A stretch of DNA of 64,000 nt. It comes from Wuchereria bancrofti (lineage: Eukaryota > Nematoda > Chromadorea > Rhabditida > Onchocercidae). Where the stretch lies: contig SSBO01000001.1 in NCBI GenBank assembly GCA_005281725.1, positions 2,836,399 through 2,900,398 on the forward strand. Reading direction: 5' to 3'. The notes under the pieces were generated by a model. The model was not told the origin of the DNA, did no database searches, and was given only the letters and a program-made list of their open reading frames with translations. Shown here in pieces: positions 38,401 to 51,977 of this stretch. The translations under genes and the position numbers were made by a program. Numbering within the stretch: position 1 is the stretch's first letter; each line of letters opens with the position of its first letter.

Positions 38401-41400
38401 ATTCTGAACTGAAACTATTAGGAAAAGAAAGTTATTATATGAAAATCAACAAATAGTTCATAAGTGAGATATGAACGAGATAGATGTAAAATGTAATCAG
38501 TGATTAAAATGAAAACATAGTGGAAAAAATCACTGGTTTTCGAACTTTTGCTGCATAAATTCAAAAGATTGACAAAAATAGTTTTCATGGCTTCAGTGAT
38601 TGGGTAATCTTCATTATTGATTTATGAAAAAAAAATTGTTGTCAATCTTTTTACTGAATTTGAAGTATTCCATTACTTCTGCAAAATTTTCCATTTAAAT
38701 TCAATCAGCACTGCTATAGTAAATTGGGAATTATATGGGGAAGCATTCCTCCTATTTAAATAGTACTATTCAATTTCAGCATGAAATCCAATACCAATGA
38801 TAGCACGGGTTTTAGCAATTATACAGACTAGTGCACACTTGACTGATGATCCATATCAAAGAGCTTAAGATAAGGCAGTTTAGTATATGCATGTGGACTT
38901 GTAAAATGACATGTATTTTGAACCTGTTCAAAAGTTCAAAATTTAGCACAAAATATTTGTGTTTGACATTTTTTTTTTTTTTTTTTGCAATTTTTGACCA
39001 GCGATGAAAATTATGTGTGTGAAATGAGTAAAACAAATGGGATGAGAACAAAGATAGAATAATGCAATTATAGTTTTGTTCGATGATCATTGATGAATGA
39101 TTTTAATGACACAATTGGTTACATTATATCTTAACGTGAATAATATCTGGAAGAATAATAATGAAAATTCGACATCTAGTGATAGAATGCATAGGCAATA
39201 TTGTAATATTAAATAGATTATTATTGAAATGATAAAACATAAAAAAACTGTTGCTTGGAGATTAGAATAATTCGTTGTACAACAGTTTCGCACTACATCA
39301 TGATTTTCAAGTTGTTTTAGTCAATAATTTGAACTGTTAATAATTAGTGTTGTACTTTCCTGGTAATATTTCTAGTAAATTGAATGTTGTAATAATTGAA
39401 AGCCTGAAACATGTTTTAATTTTTAATTATGGGAAACTGATAAAGAAAATAAGGCTAGCTTCGCTTTAAAAAAATTCTATATTAGCGTAACGATAGAATT
39501 AACAATGATAGAATGTGTTGTACTTTCCAATGATAGAATGTTATATTGGTAAGTTGTACATAAACTTTATATTTAATCTTAAGAATCAAGCACGTTTTTA
39601 GGCTGTTCGGAATACGTTACACCGGGCTAATGAAGCATATAATCAATTTATGCATTCCAATGCTGGACGAAATTTTAACGGCGAAATATTTGCTGTGGGT
39701 GATTACTTGGGTGGAATTTTGCTGCATGAATGTTTGAAACATTCTGCAAATCACTGCCATATGCAACAATCACATCAAATTGTTTCTCGACATTCCAGTA
39801 ACCTTTCCACTAAATCTCATATTATTGCAAACGAAAACAGACAAGAGGTGATTGAATCTTTGTTAGTACTTGATATCACTAAGGTTTTATCAAATCTTAT
39901 CAAAAAAATATCGTGTTATTGCAACGTAAAAAAAAAGTGTAAAAAGTATCCCACTGCAATGTGAAAAAAATATTGCTGTATACCGCCACATGTTCCTGCA
40001 AGCTTCGAAAAACGAATGTCAGAATACCAGCATATTTCTTGTGACTGGTTATTATTCTACAGTTCCATTGATTGGATGTAGTATTTTGCAACTTTGATCG
40101 CCTTAAATTTTCTTTGGAAAATATGCGATACTTTTTTTATCGGATATCTTGTTTTTTAAATTCGGGTATCTTTTTTTTTTTTTTCAATTTGCAGTTTGGA
40201 GAAAATGCGTGGATGACAAATGTAAATAAGTTACAGCGAAATTCATCGGTGCCATTGACGATGAAATTCAGAAATTGTCCTCAATCAACGCCTAATTCAG
40301 AAACTTCTTTAAATGATGTAATTTCATCCTGGCTTTGTTTTAAGTAGCTGACTTCCAAATTACTTTTCTCTTTTAAATTCAGATTCCCCGTTAAATTTGC
40401 GTCGGATTTTGTGCTGAAGACAAAAACGGGAATAAATGGGGTTGGTATCTAGTAATTTCATGCATAGTACTCTGTTATTAATCGATGTGTTTTTCGAAGT
40501 TTTTCACTTTAATTGAAGTAAATTTATTACAGGAAGTGCAAGAATCTCTGGTTTTCCATCCGAGTATGACATTCCTTCTTGGTTGTCCCTTGGCTTTTGT
40601 TTTGATTCATCGGAAATTTCACGGCTACGGTACATGTTTTTCTGTTTCCATATATATTATCACGCTGATTTTATTAAAGCTTTCAAAAATTAACTGCTTG
40701 CGCTAAAGATTGCTTAGAAATTGAAATTTTCTTCTGGTTTAAAAGAAATTTAGAAACAAAAAGAAATTTTGTAGAAGCTGAACCATTGGAATGCAATCAA
40801 TTATTCAACATTTACTACTCGATAGATGCATGTGGTGCCCGGCTTGAACCAGTATTAAATCCTCAGCTTGCGATGCTCTTACCCGTCAATGTGCCTCGTT
40901 ACAGTGGTACTGCTGATGTTGCTGAGAATAATGATGGGTAAATGATTGATATACCTTCGAAAGTGATAATGCGAGAGAAGCAGTATAAAATCGATTAAAC
41001 CTCATAACCAATGTGCGTATTTGCTGTGAGAGTGGGTTATAAATACTGTGAGTATTCATCCTAATAAACGACATGCTAATAAATAATATACTTAAGTTTG
41101 ATAGTAATATTTCCTAAATAGTGAGATGTTCTCGAAAAATTCGAAATGTTACACTACTAGTAGTATCTTACCAATTCATTTCTTACTTTGTCTTTTTTTT
41201 TTTTTGAAATCACAAGCCTTTTAAAGGACTTCTGTTTTATAGTATACTTGATTCATCATTACTTTGGGGTAATCATCGTATCGATCATATACTGCACTCT
41301 CCGCACGCTATGATTACTTTGCCGTCATCAGCTCTTCCCAATGTTCTCCATGCTTCGTATTGGGAAAACGATGATGTAGCTGCCTTTATCCTCAAGTTGG

Positions 41401-44031
41401 TTTAATTTTTTGACTCGAAACTTTCGTTTTAAAATAATGTTTGCATGTGCAGTTAGGAAAAAAGAAAAACAGTTTACATTCTCAGATAACATCCCAGTTG
41501 CTGATAGCTGATATCGTAAGTTTTTCCCTGTATACTGGTACTTCGTGTCATGGAGATTGTTTCAGAAAAAAAAAGTTAACCATTAGAGTCCTGTATTTTG
41601 GAGTGTAGGTTGCATTTTTAACAATCGATAGGAAGATTACAGTTTGAAGTATGAAATTGTTGAAATATTCTTATACTGAAGTAATTCTAAGTTCATTAAT
41701 GCTTATGTGATTATCAAAACGAGTAATATTTCCAGGCGATTTTTCCAATGCGAAGGTGTGCGTCCGATAAATTTGGCTAGCATTACAAAAATTCCATCAG
41801 AAATTAAGCTTGGCCCTGCAATATGGAACAAAAAAAGAACTAAATATAAGGCCAGTAATGCAAATTTTTGGTCTTAAATATGTAGATTTTTTTTATTAAT
41901 AAAGTCTTATATTCTTAATTTGTTTCGAATTTAAGCTTAATTTAAAGGCTAAATTATTAATATAGAAGAAAGGGAACAAATGAAGGACAGATTTGTTTGC
42001 AGATTGCTAATTTGGCACCGAGTTTCAGCGGCAATGACGTAATTTGCGTAGAAGGAATTGAGCAAGTTATCCATGCACGGTTTTGTTATGGACCGATGGA
42101 TTTAGTTGCTTTAAGCCGTGAGAATATTTTCGTTTATATACGGCCCGCAGGAGGTGACTGGCAGTTGGTTAAAACAGATATTACTGATTCCCATGGCAAA
42201 ATTACATTTGAGGTTTTTTTACTGATCATATTTAGTTATCTTTTTTTTCTTCACCTTTTGCATAAATAGAACTGCTTTAATTTTAACTCGAATTGCACTG
42301 CCCTAATTCATTGGCAATTTTTTAAGCTAACAGTGAAATTCCCAACAATCAAAGGCATATATTAATTTCTGTTTGTAGTATTTTTGCTAGTTTCATGAAC
42401 TTTGCAACTTATTGCTGTAGGATAGGTGGAAAATGAAAAAATGATCAAATTTAGTTGAACAGTTAAATTTTAATGTGTTATTGCAGCTTAAAAAGCGATT
42501 GTCGGTTGGAATACACCATGTGAAATTAATTGTGCATGGAGATCATTCTTTTCTGGATTTATATGTTGCTGTGGCACCAGTCGGAGAACAATTCGTAGTG
42601 TTTAGTGTTGATGGATCACTTACTGCTTCAGTATCGGTTACAGGACGTGATCCACGAGTTCGACCAGGAGTTGTCGATGTGGTACGATATTGGCATGATT
42701 TGGTTGGTCACTTTTTTCTCTTATTCATCGAACAGAAAAATATTGAAAGTTTCGGGGTAGATAATTGACTGATTTAATAATAAACGATGACAAATGTGTT
42801 CAAGTCAGTATGCTGTTCTCTTAGGGCCAGGTAATTGTGTTGAGGTTCAGATTTTTGGAAATGTGTTTCAGGGCTACACCATTATCTATATCACTGCCAG
42901 ACCTGACATGCAACATAAAGTTGTAGCTTTGTGGCTTGCACTTCATAACTTTCCTCACGGTCTCCTCATTTTTACTCCATCATTTTCGACAGATCCTCTA
43001 AGGTCATTTTTCTAGTTTTTGAATCGTTTGTGAAGAATTATAAAGTTGGATTTTCAAATTATGCAAATTCTATCGGTGACTATTTGCATTAATTCTACAA
43101 ATTTTCATTTCTAGGCAGAAAGTGCTTCATTTGAAAAACTATTTGGAGATGGGTTTATTCATTACTGCAGCTTACGGAAGCAGTAAAGATGTATCGGTTT
43201 ATAGTAGTGCAGGAGTGAAATCGAATCGAATATTTTCGGTAACCGGGGGGAAACGAGGATGTACAAATATCAATTGTTACGCTTCACATTTGAAGGATCT
43301 CAACGAAGGATTATACGACTTCGTGAAACCATTTGATTCATCGTTAATTTTCCCTCAAACAAATTCATCGAGCATTCTCAATCGCAGGTTTAAAAATAAT
43401 TTTTTTTTTTTTTTACTAAAAGTTTATTAAAAATTTTTTATTAAATATTACTAAAAATTTACTGAAAATTTCTTTTACTTTAACAAATAACTCCTACGAT
43501 AGAAAAACATTTGAAAGAATAGCTGAATATTTTACCAAAAATGTAATTTTGCAGAAATTTGATACGACGTACAGATTCATTCAATCCCCGAAGTGGGCGA
43601 CAGTTATCCGAAAAGAGCAGGTTACTGTAAAAAAATATCAAGCAACTGTTTAAACATATTCATTCATTTGCGATCTCAATCTAACACTCTGTTAAGATGT
43701 TACCTACCTATTATCATTGTTGTACAGTGTGTATTGTTGTTTAAATTATTTATTTCCCGAATCTTAACTTTAGTGAGGTCCTTGCGGTTATTAGAAATAG
43801 GGAAATTTTGTTGCCTACTTGGTAAGAGTAGCCAAAATTGAAACAGAACACATGAGAAAGGTTGTGCTTCAATAATGGCAGTATTGATTGACTTCCAGTA
43901 AAATTATATCGTGTAAATAATGGAAAAAAAGTATTTACATTTTTGCCAGATACAGTCAGTATCGTTCACAATCGAATAATGAGCAAATGAAATGTTCAAA
44001 AGAGTCAAAGCATATCACAGAGAGCTTTTGA
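32495..44031 (+). CDS. pitp-1: RdgB/Nir2-type PI transfer protein (PITP-DDHD-LNS2)
   Basis: Exchanges phosphatidylinositol and phosphatidic acid between ER and plasma membrane during PLC signalling. Exons: 32495-32572, 34925-35057, 35921-36124, 36332-36501, 36647-36805, 37151-37408, 37780-38007, 39602-39847, 40195-40317, 40533-40629, 40754-40937, 41243-41395, 41736-41850, 42003-42212, 42487-42702, 42872-43002, 43115-43387, 43555-43620, 43950-44031. One frame of 1,041 residues. PITP domain 1-248 (MLIKEYRILLP, SSGEGSGVEI, SIKTGRGPL, CAYKLCRVEFRFWG). FFAT-like YFDCMD at 269-274. Lipase-like VGDYLGGIL lacks the Ser of GxSxG. DDHD keeps its four residues (YYSIDACG, HRIDHIL, LHASYW, NDDVAAF). LNS2 has VFSVDGSLTASVSV, YITARPDM, HNFPHG and YGSSKDVSVY. 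The junction after 41850 needs a GC donor. The last exon is chosen by phase only. Intron 1 is about 2.35 kb; the intron at 38008-39601 is about 1.6 kb. Confidence 0.9.
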
Positions 44032-47000
44032 AAAAGTAATAATTATTTAACAAAGAAGGATTTTTCTGCAAGGGATTTCTTCGAATTTTCTAGAGAAGTT
44101 CACTACTAGAAGTTTTGCAATCTGTTGGATTTATAGGAGTGAATGTGAATTATAAAAAAAATGAGAGTAATCAATTTACTAATCTTGGACCATTTGAATC
44201 TCGGGAGAATGTAAGTATGCCTGACCAATCCACACAAAAGTTCCAGTTGAGAAGTTACTATGGCCGATTAGATAAGAATGATGATGAATAGGAAACCAGC
44301 ACAGTGGATTAAAATAATATATGAAAATTTAAGCGTTAAAATGGATGTAGTGAGAAGTCCCTCCCCCAATTATGTAAAATTTCCCATTTACGAAGTGGTT
44401 GAAAAAGCAAAATAGTGTAAATGCAGTTTAAGGTTAAACAATAAGCGTACGATTGAAATTACTTTTTTTATTAATATATCTGTGGCGGAGAAATTAATCG
44501 AGGCAATTAAAGGACTTACTGTAGAACTTAACTCTTCAACAGGATTCTTATGTTCCATTTCGTGTTTTCTCAAGAATTTCGGAAGAACTCCACGTTCTCT
44601 GCGTTTGAATCGCTTTGCGCTGCTACATTCGTCCACATCTTTCGAGATTGCTACAATTAGTGAACTTTCCGTCGTACCGACACATTTAAGTAATGGTCGT
44701 TCAGCTGCACTGTCAGTGTGTGAGCTTGCAGATGACGGTCTCCCTTATGCATCCTCACACCATGCCGAATCAACTAAATTTAGTTACGCTTGGGATTCCT
44801 CTGCTTCAAATGATCAATTATTATTGTACAAATATCATTGTAGAATCTTGGATAGCAACACTTCATTGTTAAAAGGATTAACAATCTGATATCGTAAAGC
44901 AATCACAGAGTTCATTTCTAGGAAGTACTTCAGTTTTGCTGCAAAATATGATTGCAAAGTATCGACTGAGAGAAAATAGTAAGGCATGATAAAGCGATAA
45001 TTCTGCTGATTTTTCTTCATAGAAATCGTTTCGTTCATACATGAAACGGAAAATATGTTTGAATATTTAATTTCTTTACTAAGAGCAATGTCTTACGTAC
45101 ATTTGCCATTATTTACGTTTATTTACCATTATTTGTAGATGTATGACGGCAGTGCAGTTATTCAAAAACGCAAAACTTTTTTAAAAAGTGGTACAGCGAT
45201 TAAAACGGAGATTTATACATAGTGATGTAGAGCATTCGCTTAAATCAATGATGAAATTACAGTAACGCATTACTCAGCAGTTGTATAAGAGTAAAACGGA
45301 ACTTAATATATCATACTACATATTGGTCACAGCAGTTGCATAGGAGATAAAAGGAAATTAATATGCGACAACATTCAATAATCACAAGTACTAAAACAGC
45401 AACTCAATTGCAGTAGTTCATAGTCACAACAACACATAAGAATAACATATGCAAACAACAACATATAAGAGAAATTAATGTACAATGACAATATTCATAA
45501 AAAGCTTAAGATGGTTAAAAAGTCGACAAATCACTGGATAAAATTTAACTGAATAGCGAAAAATAAGAAGGCGAGGAGTGGTCGAAGTTCCTTCATGACC
45601 ACTGACTTCGAATAATTCTTTGAAAGATTCACAAGTAAGCAAAGTTAGCTGCCATTGCATATAGGCAATTTCATTGTTAGAGTTGACTGGAGAGAGAGAA
45701 AGCACTGAAAAAAGTAAACAAAAGAAACTTTTTTTTTATTTTCGAAGAGTAATGACAACTCCTGAAAAGATAAAAAATATTTCATCTACCAAGGTAGAAA
45801 TAAATACACTTAGACTACTGCTACCTCAATCTAATTACAAAATAGCAAAGACTTGAACAAGGAAAAAAAGGTGTTATTTTTGTAATTTAGATAGATGCCT
45901 TCGTTTTCACCAATATGATATTGCTACTGATCAAGTATAAATTGAAAGATTCAAAAAAAAATACTGCTTTTCGAATTTCAACAACCTAACTGCTCTGCAT
46001 TTCGAGAGAAACCAAAGATTGAAAAAGTAAAGAGCCATTAATTGAAAAATTAATTTAAGTCACACTTAAATATAACTTTTTGATCAAATTCTCGAAAAAG
46101 TACACCAAGTTTTACTTCTGCATTAATTGTAAGAAAGAACTTGCATCTACAAAAGCATCACCAATGTCTAGGAAAAATCCAAATATCAATTTTTAATGTT
46201 AATGAAAATGCAAAAACGTAAAAAATGTCCATGCTAGAGTGCTTTTCGGATTTGAGAATGGATTGCTAAGCTACCACCCAGTTCTATCCCACTTTTTCAG
46301 ATTCATAAATTCAGCTGGATGTTCTAATTCAAACTGAAATATCCGAAATAAAAAATTGCTTTTGTTGACTATTAAATCTATATAGAGATTTGAAATAATG
46401 GTTTAACAGCTGGCTTACAACAGATGTGGTAATTTTCAGTTGCAGATAAATCTAAATGCTAAAAACAGACATTTCTGAATGCTAAAAACAGACATTTCTC
46501 AAAAAGTTCTAAAGGTCCCTTCAAAGAATTTCTGCTGCATTAGTGCATTTAAACAAAGATTCTTTCAAATAATGAATCATTTTTTAGATTAGTTCAAGTG
46601 GATTATACATCTATAACTAACAAGTTGAATATCTCTAAAGACCGCTTGACATTTAGAAATATTTTTGTTCCAAGCAACCTCATGTTATAATAAATTTTCT
46701 TAAAATTAATGCGTTCGCTTTTCATTATTAATAGTTCATCACTTTTTCTTGAGTTCATCTTAACTCAAAAATTTTCAATTTTTTTTTACTTGTTGAAAAA
46801 AATACTGAGAAATGACATCATTCACTCACTTGGAATCATTTACTCACTTCGTGGTTCGATAAACTGGAAACTTAGCTGCATCCCAATACAGCCTTTACTC
46901 AATCGTCAAATATAGAGAAATTCCAATCTCATCAATACATTCTATAACTGGCATATATTGAAATAACGCTCGATAAACACATAAACAGAATTAGACATCT

Positions 47001-50000
47001 AAAAAATTCTCTTTGGAGATAGAAAGTACAAAACGAAATTTAAATATCAACAAATTTTAAGATGAATGTCAGGATCAAAATGAAATGAAATCACAGAATT
47101 CGAAAAAATTTCTAGTTTTTATCTGTTTTCATGAAATCGCAAATTTCGCATTTTTATGCACTTATTCTGTTCTTAAATATTCATTTAATAAAGTCTGCAC
47201 CGTGATGAATTTTGAAAAGAAAAATGAAAAATTCATGAAGTTTTTTTTAGAATCCGCCTAGACACGTGGATTCTTTTTTTTGAAGTCACCAAATGTCTAC
47301 ACTTTAATCTAAGCGAAGTACAATATCCTAGAAATAAAGAAGGAAGCAAATAAGTGTTTCTAAATTCATATTTCTCGAACCTTAACCACAAAACTGATTT
47401 ATAATAACTACTTAACATATGCTTACCATTATTTTATTCCACCATTTGAATAGAGACAGGCAAAATAATACTTTCTTTGTTCCATCTATATAAAATTAGA
47501 TGAAAAATTCAACACAGTTACACTAAATTTAAACAACAAACAAGGATTACCGACTCTAAAAAACAAAAGAAAGTCATTATTAATAACTAACAAACCATTA
47601 AAAACACTAGATAATCCACAATCTTACTTGAATGGGAAATAAGTAAATTGCAACAATAAACGTTTAGTAAAAGTTAGCTAGCCAAATAGGGCCAGTAAAA
47701 AACAATCTTAAGCAATAAAATGTAATAAAATACTTCCTTCCACAAACTACCTGACTCTGATTATGTTAACACAAACACTGAATGCAACTGCAAAGTGGCC
47801 ACAAAATTTCCAAACTGCTGTACTCCCTAAAGCTCCGAACCTAGCTGTTTTCACATATGAATTATTTCAAATAACAGATTTCCTTCACTACTCTTAATTT
47901 TTTTTCTTTGTTTTTATTTTTTATTTCAATTTTCTCCTTTATTTCTTTAAAATAGTTTTTATTTTCCTTTTTTTTTAGATTTTTCCTTTCCTCTTCACAC
48001 TCGCTTTTATTTTTTTTTCATTTTTTCTTCCTTAAATTTTTTTGATTTTTTACACTTTTTGTTTTAATTTATCTTGGACTTTTAATTTCTTCATTTCTTA
48101 TATTTTTTTAGTTTTTTTTAGTTTTCTTTCGATTTTTTATTTTTCGTTTTTTCGCTTTTTATAGTTTTTTATTTTTTTTCTGGAATTTTTCTTTTTTTTT
48201 GATTTTTAGTTTTTTATTTCTTGAATTTTACTATTTTCCTAGACGTATTTTGTGGATAGGAAAAAAGCCATAGATTGGCCGTGTGAGGAGGCTGGATGGT
48301 ATCATTGGCCTGAAAGAAAAATTTACTGATTAGAAGATGTATGAAATCTATTTTATGAATGTTTTGGTTTTTATAGTCATTATAATTATAACCTTTTATA
48401 ATCATTATAATTATAACTCTTTACAATCATTCGAAATCTTTTTTTGACTTCAAATTTCATTCCTTGAATTAGTAATTCCTCACCTGGAATGGAAATTAGT
48501 AAATTCCTCACCTTCATCGCCCTCACAAAGTCTAGCCTGCCTCACCATCTTTCGCTAACTACGGCTGTATATGCTCTCGAGCGCCAGTCGAGAACATGTT
48601 CTTTGGCGTTGTTATGCAACCGTAAATCGAGTCACAGGAAATAATGGCACAGTAGGCGTAAAGACCTGGAATATGTTTGCACTGTGACTAGTCCCGAAGT
48701 TTCTGTTGACCTAAAGATAAAAAATTCATAAACTCCTGAAGAATACACGATGTTTCACTTTGGTCTAATCGAAGAAACGATATAAGAGAAACAAAGAGAT
48801 AAGAAACCAAATAAATGGTTCTAATTTTAAGCGTTCGAATTTTTCAAATCCTAATGAAAAAACTGATTTACGGTAGCTACCCTAACACATATTAACCGGA
48901 TATGATTCCGCCCTTTCATTTGGATTGAGACAGCAAAACACCTGAACTGATGCGAATTAGCATATTAAACTGATAATTACTCCACTTATTGCCGATTATA
49001 ATTGAAGACGGGTATTCAACGTACAAATGACGATTTGCTTATTCATTATGCTATAATGTCACAAATAACAAAAATTAGAAGGACCTTCTGTACTTTATGA
49101 TGGATTCCATGACGAAGGCAAAATTTGGTGTAATCGGATCTCCTTCCTTTCGTTCGTGTTCATCTTTAATGTCATATCGCTTGCATATTCTTGAGCATCC
49201 TGTAATTAAGGTTTCTACAAAAATCTACACTGAACTGGTCGACAAATTCAAGCTGTAATATATAAAAGTGCTGCAATAAAATCGTCTTAGTTCGCGTTTA
49301 TATGATAATCAACAAAACAGCTAGTATTAAAAAGTGCATCCATTTTAAAATAAATGATGCAAATTCAAAATTCGTGAAACCCATTGCATCTCTAACCTTT
49401 CTACAATGCTATGCTTACGAGACTAGCAACTACTCTCAGATTTTGTGATTACATCAAAATTTGGTCGCACATGAAAGCATTTAGTCTTTTCCTGAGATGG
49501 AATTTAATTAATGCTTTTTGCAAAAAAAAACCAAAATTTCAGGGGGATCATTTTCCTTTCTTTTGCACAATTTGCACCGATGAAAGCCGTAAAAAGCACT
49601 AACCGATTCGTAATTTTTCAAGCAAGTAATTTTACTTTTACCAGCTATACCGATCATTTTAAACAGTTTCAGAATAGACATATCCCAGAGACACAATGTT
49701 ATTGCTAATTTTAACTTTATTTTTATCTATTCTTGTCTTGCTTCTGCAAGTTACCTACACCAGGACAATATGTTCTGTGTTCTGGTGTCGAAATCTCCAA
49801 ACACAAAGCATGACCAATTTAGAACATTCTACATTAAATTCCCTAATTATCTCTCATATTCGACAAAATTGGAAAGGGATCGCGACAGAAGAAAAAAAGA
49901 CTAGCATTAAAAAGTAAATATTGTTATTAAAACTCAAAAAAAGCAAATAAATGGAACAGAAATACTGAACATAAACTACAGAAACCACCAACACTAAACC

Positions 50001-50539
50001 GCGGAAAAGAAAAAGTAAAAAAGATACACGGGAAGAAATATGAAAGAAGCGTGACTTCTTGTATTCGAGTGTCTCGGCACGAACCATTTATCTGGATTTT
50101 TGCCCAGTCTGTATGGTGAGCGCAAACTTAAATGCATCCTTTGTATCGGATGAGCGAAGGCGGTTTGCGTGTTTTTTTATTTGGCAGTCGAAAGTTTGGT
50201 AAAGGTTGATTTTCTTCTTTTGGAGAGGTTTTTTCACTCGTGGATTATGGCTTGATGTGGTAGCAGTAGTGTGGAATAACACCGAAATGCTTTGACGGAT
50301 GTAACAGGATAGAAAGTAATTATTGAGGTCGAAGAAATGAGGGTTCCTCATTTCTTCAGATTTATAGTAAGTAATCTCTCACACATGGAAATATATATGT
50401 GTTAGAATGGAAGTGGTTTACAAATTTTTACAGATCCTCTCAAATACAGGAATTGGTATGTGAAAAAAACTATACTAAGGAATATCTGATACTATCTGTT
50501 AATTAGATCAAAATAAAAAAAAAGGCATAAGAAAATTCT
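44032..50539. other. Gene-poor AT-rich region
   Basis: 6.5 kb without a gene I can support. It contains a plus-strand open frame at 44482-44889 (135 codons, serine-rich, no ATG at its start, overlapped by a minus-strand frame with a GTAAGT donor), a 23-base tandem duplication at about 46455-46500, and an extreme T-rich block at about 47890-48235. Around 48380-48425 there are short repeats of TTATAATCATT. The sequence at 48490-48720 is less AT-rich and was searched for tRNA-like folding without success. Confidence 0.5.
47890..48235. repeat. T-rich low-complexity block
   Basis: About 350 bases on the plus strand made almost only of T with some A and C and very few G. The opposite strand is A/G-rich. 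Confidence 0.85.
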
Positions 50540-51201
50540 AATAATAGAGGTTGAAGGCATCCTCAATACTCGCCCACTAACCTACGTAAATTTCGAGGAT
50601 TCGACAATGCTAAAACCAATTGATTTCATCATCCCGGACATATGTCTAACAATACCAATTGCAAATGGTGATTATCAGGATGAATATACCCCTTATCAAC
50701 TAAATAATAAGATAATAGGAGAAATCTTCTCAAATATTGGTCCAATACGCAAAAAACCCTCAATGTATTTTGGGAAACATGGAAGGAGGAATATTTAACT
50801 AGCTTGAGAGAACGTACATAAGCAGAACATAAGTCTCCCAAAGACGCAGAGATTAGAGCTCCTATCGAAGAAGAAATAGTAATAGTGAACGAAACGAACG
50901 CTCCTCGTGGTACATGGAAATTGGCAAAAATAAACTCAACGTAAGTCAGGATAACGAATAAAAAGCGCATTAATAGAATTACCTCGAGGAACTCAAATGA
51001 ATCGCCCTTAATATTAATGTGCTGTATCCTCTAGAAATTGAAACTATGGAAAGGCGAGAGGAGCAACAAATTATTTTGGAGAAAACTACAAATGAACTGA
51101 AGCAAAACTCAATGAGGAAAAACCGATTGCACGACGAACTAGAAGTGCAACAAAACAACAAAAAACTCCCACCCAAATCACCTAACTTCCTAGGTCGGAA
51201 G
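50540..51201 (+). pseudogene. Old BEL/Pao element: integrase C-terminal remnant
   Basis: Degraded plus-strand coding sequence matching the end of a BEL/Pao polyprotein: GILNTRPLTY, KPIDFIIPD, then after frameshifts [28 protein letters not shown] and LYPLEIE. These are the integrase tail and the domain after it, and they align with the intact-looking part of the younger element on the other strand (52100-52720). Stops and frame changes are frequent. Nothing of its gag, protease or reverse transcriptase was found upstream. Confidence 0.8.
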
Positions 51202-51457
51202 TGTCGCGAATTTCAATATGGCGAAGCTCTAAATAAGTGTTAATAATGCTTAATGTAGCAATCCATTATAAATGTCCTTTGCAATACATCGCACTCGTCT
51301 AACTGACCTTTGATCTTATAACAATTCTATGCTATGAGTATCCATTATGTGTATATTGCAACCAATTATAGTTGCCACCCACTATAATTAATGTCTAGAT
51401 AACCCATTGTAATTTCTTTGTGATATCCATTTAATCCATTGCGATATCCATTGTAAC
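51202..51457 (+). repeat. 3' LTR of old BEL/Pao element, left half
   Basis: Starts TGTCGCG after the purine stretch GGAAG, the same start as the younger LTR (TGTCGCTG). It is interrupted at 51457 by the younger element and resumes at 57664. Rejoined length is about 505 bases. Confidence 0.65.
51453..51457. repeat. Target site duplication GTAAC (left)
   Basis: The five bases before the younger element are repeated directly after it at 57664-57668. Five bases is the usual duplication size for LTR elements of this class. Confidence 0.9.
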
Positions 51458-51855
51458 TGTCGTGAAACCTCAAACTTGGGTAATTAAACCTTTATTTGAC
51501 ATAAAAAACAAATCAACATCATAATGACGCATTATACATATCGCACGGGTGCTACACAGTTATAAAAGCGCTAAACATTACCAAAGAGCTGAAACCCCAA
51601 CCACCCTATAAATGGACAATTGTAAAAAATGACTAATTGTATTTAAGAGATGGTGTTGGAGTTAATTGAGACTAAAGTTCATAAATGTGAATTTGAGAAT
51701 AAAGGAAATTTGTTTAAGGATAGATATTTCTTTGTTACAATATCTATTACATGCGTTTAATTCTCACATATCTCATACGGTATAATGTGTGTAAAGCGAG
51801 GTTAATTTATGAACAAAGAGATGCTTCATTTACAGCTTCTCGCTTTTCAGCGACA
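51458..51855 (-). repeat. 3' LTR of the younger BEL/Pao element
   Basis: 398 bases, TGTCG...CGACA. In element orientation it ends AATAAA, then a full SL1 sequence (51469-51490), then GTTTCACGACA. Two differences from the other LTR. Confidence 0.95.
51469..51490 (-). promoter_or_regulatory. SL1 spliced-leader sequence inside 3' LTR
   Basis: Exact second copy of the 22-base SL1, at the same LTR position as in the 5' LTR. In the 3' LTR it lies where the RNA would be cleaved after AATAAA, so the RNA 3' end should contain part or all of SL1. Confidence 0.95.
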
Positions 51856-51977
51856 CTCCCGAGGCAAGCCATTTTTTCAACTTCTTTGTATCGTGTAAAT
51901 CTCTACAGGTTTCTGATGATGGTGCGGTAGTAGTTGTTTGGTCCGAGATTACTGATAATGAAAACCACAGAAATGCT

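Noticed and set aside
40381..40446. Extra RdgB exon between exons 9 and 10
   Set aside because: The acceptor TTCAG and an open frame exist, but the phase does not fit the exon before it (a stop follows after three codons), and exons 40195-40317 and 40533-40629 join directly in phase and in alignment with Nir2.
48490..48720. tRNA or other small RNA
   Set aside because: The patch is less AT-rich and has short inverted pieces (CTCGA...TCGAG), but no cloverleaf, box A/B pair or known RNA signature could be made out by eye.
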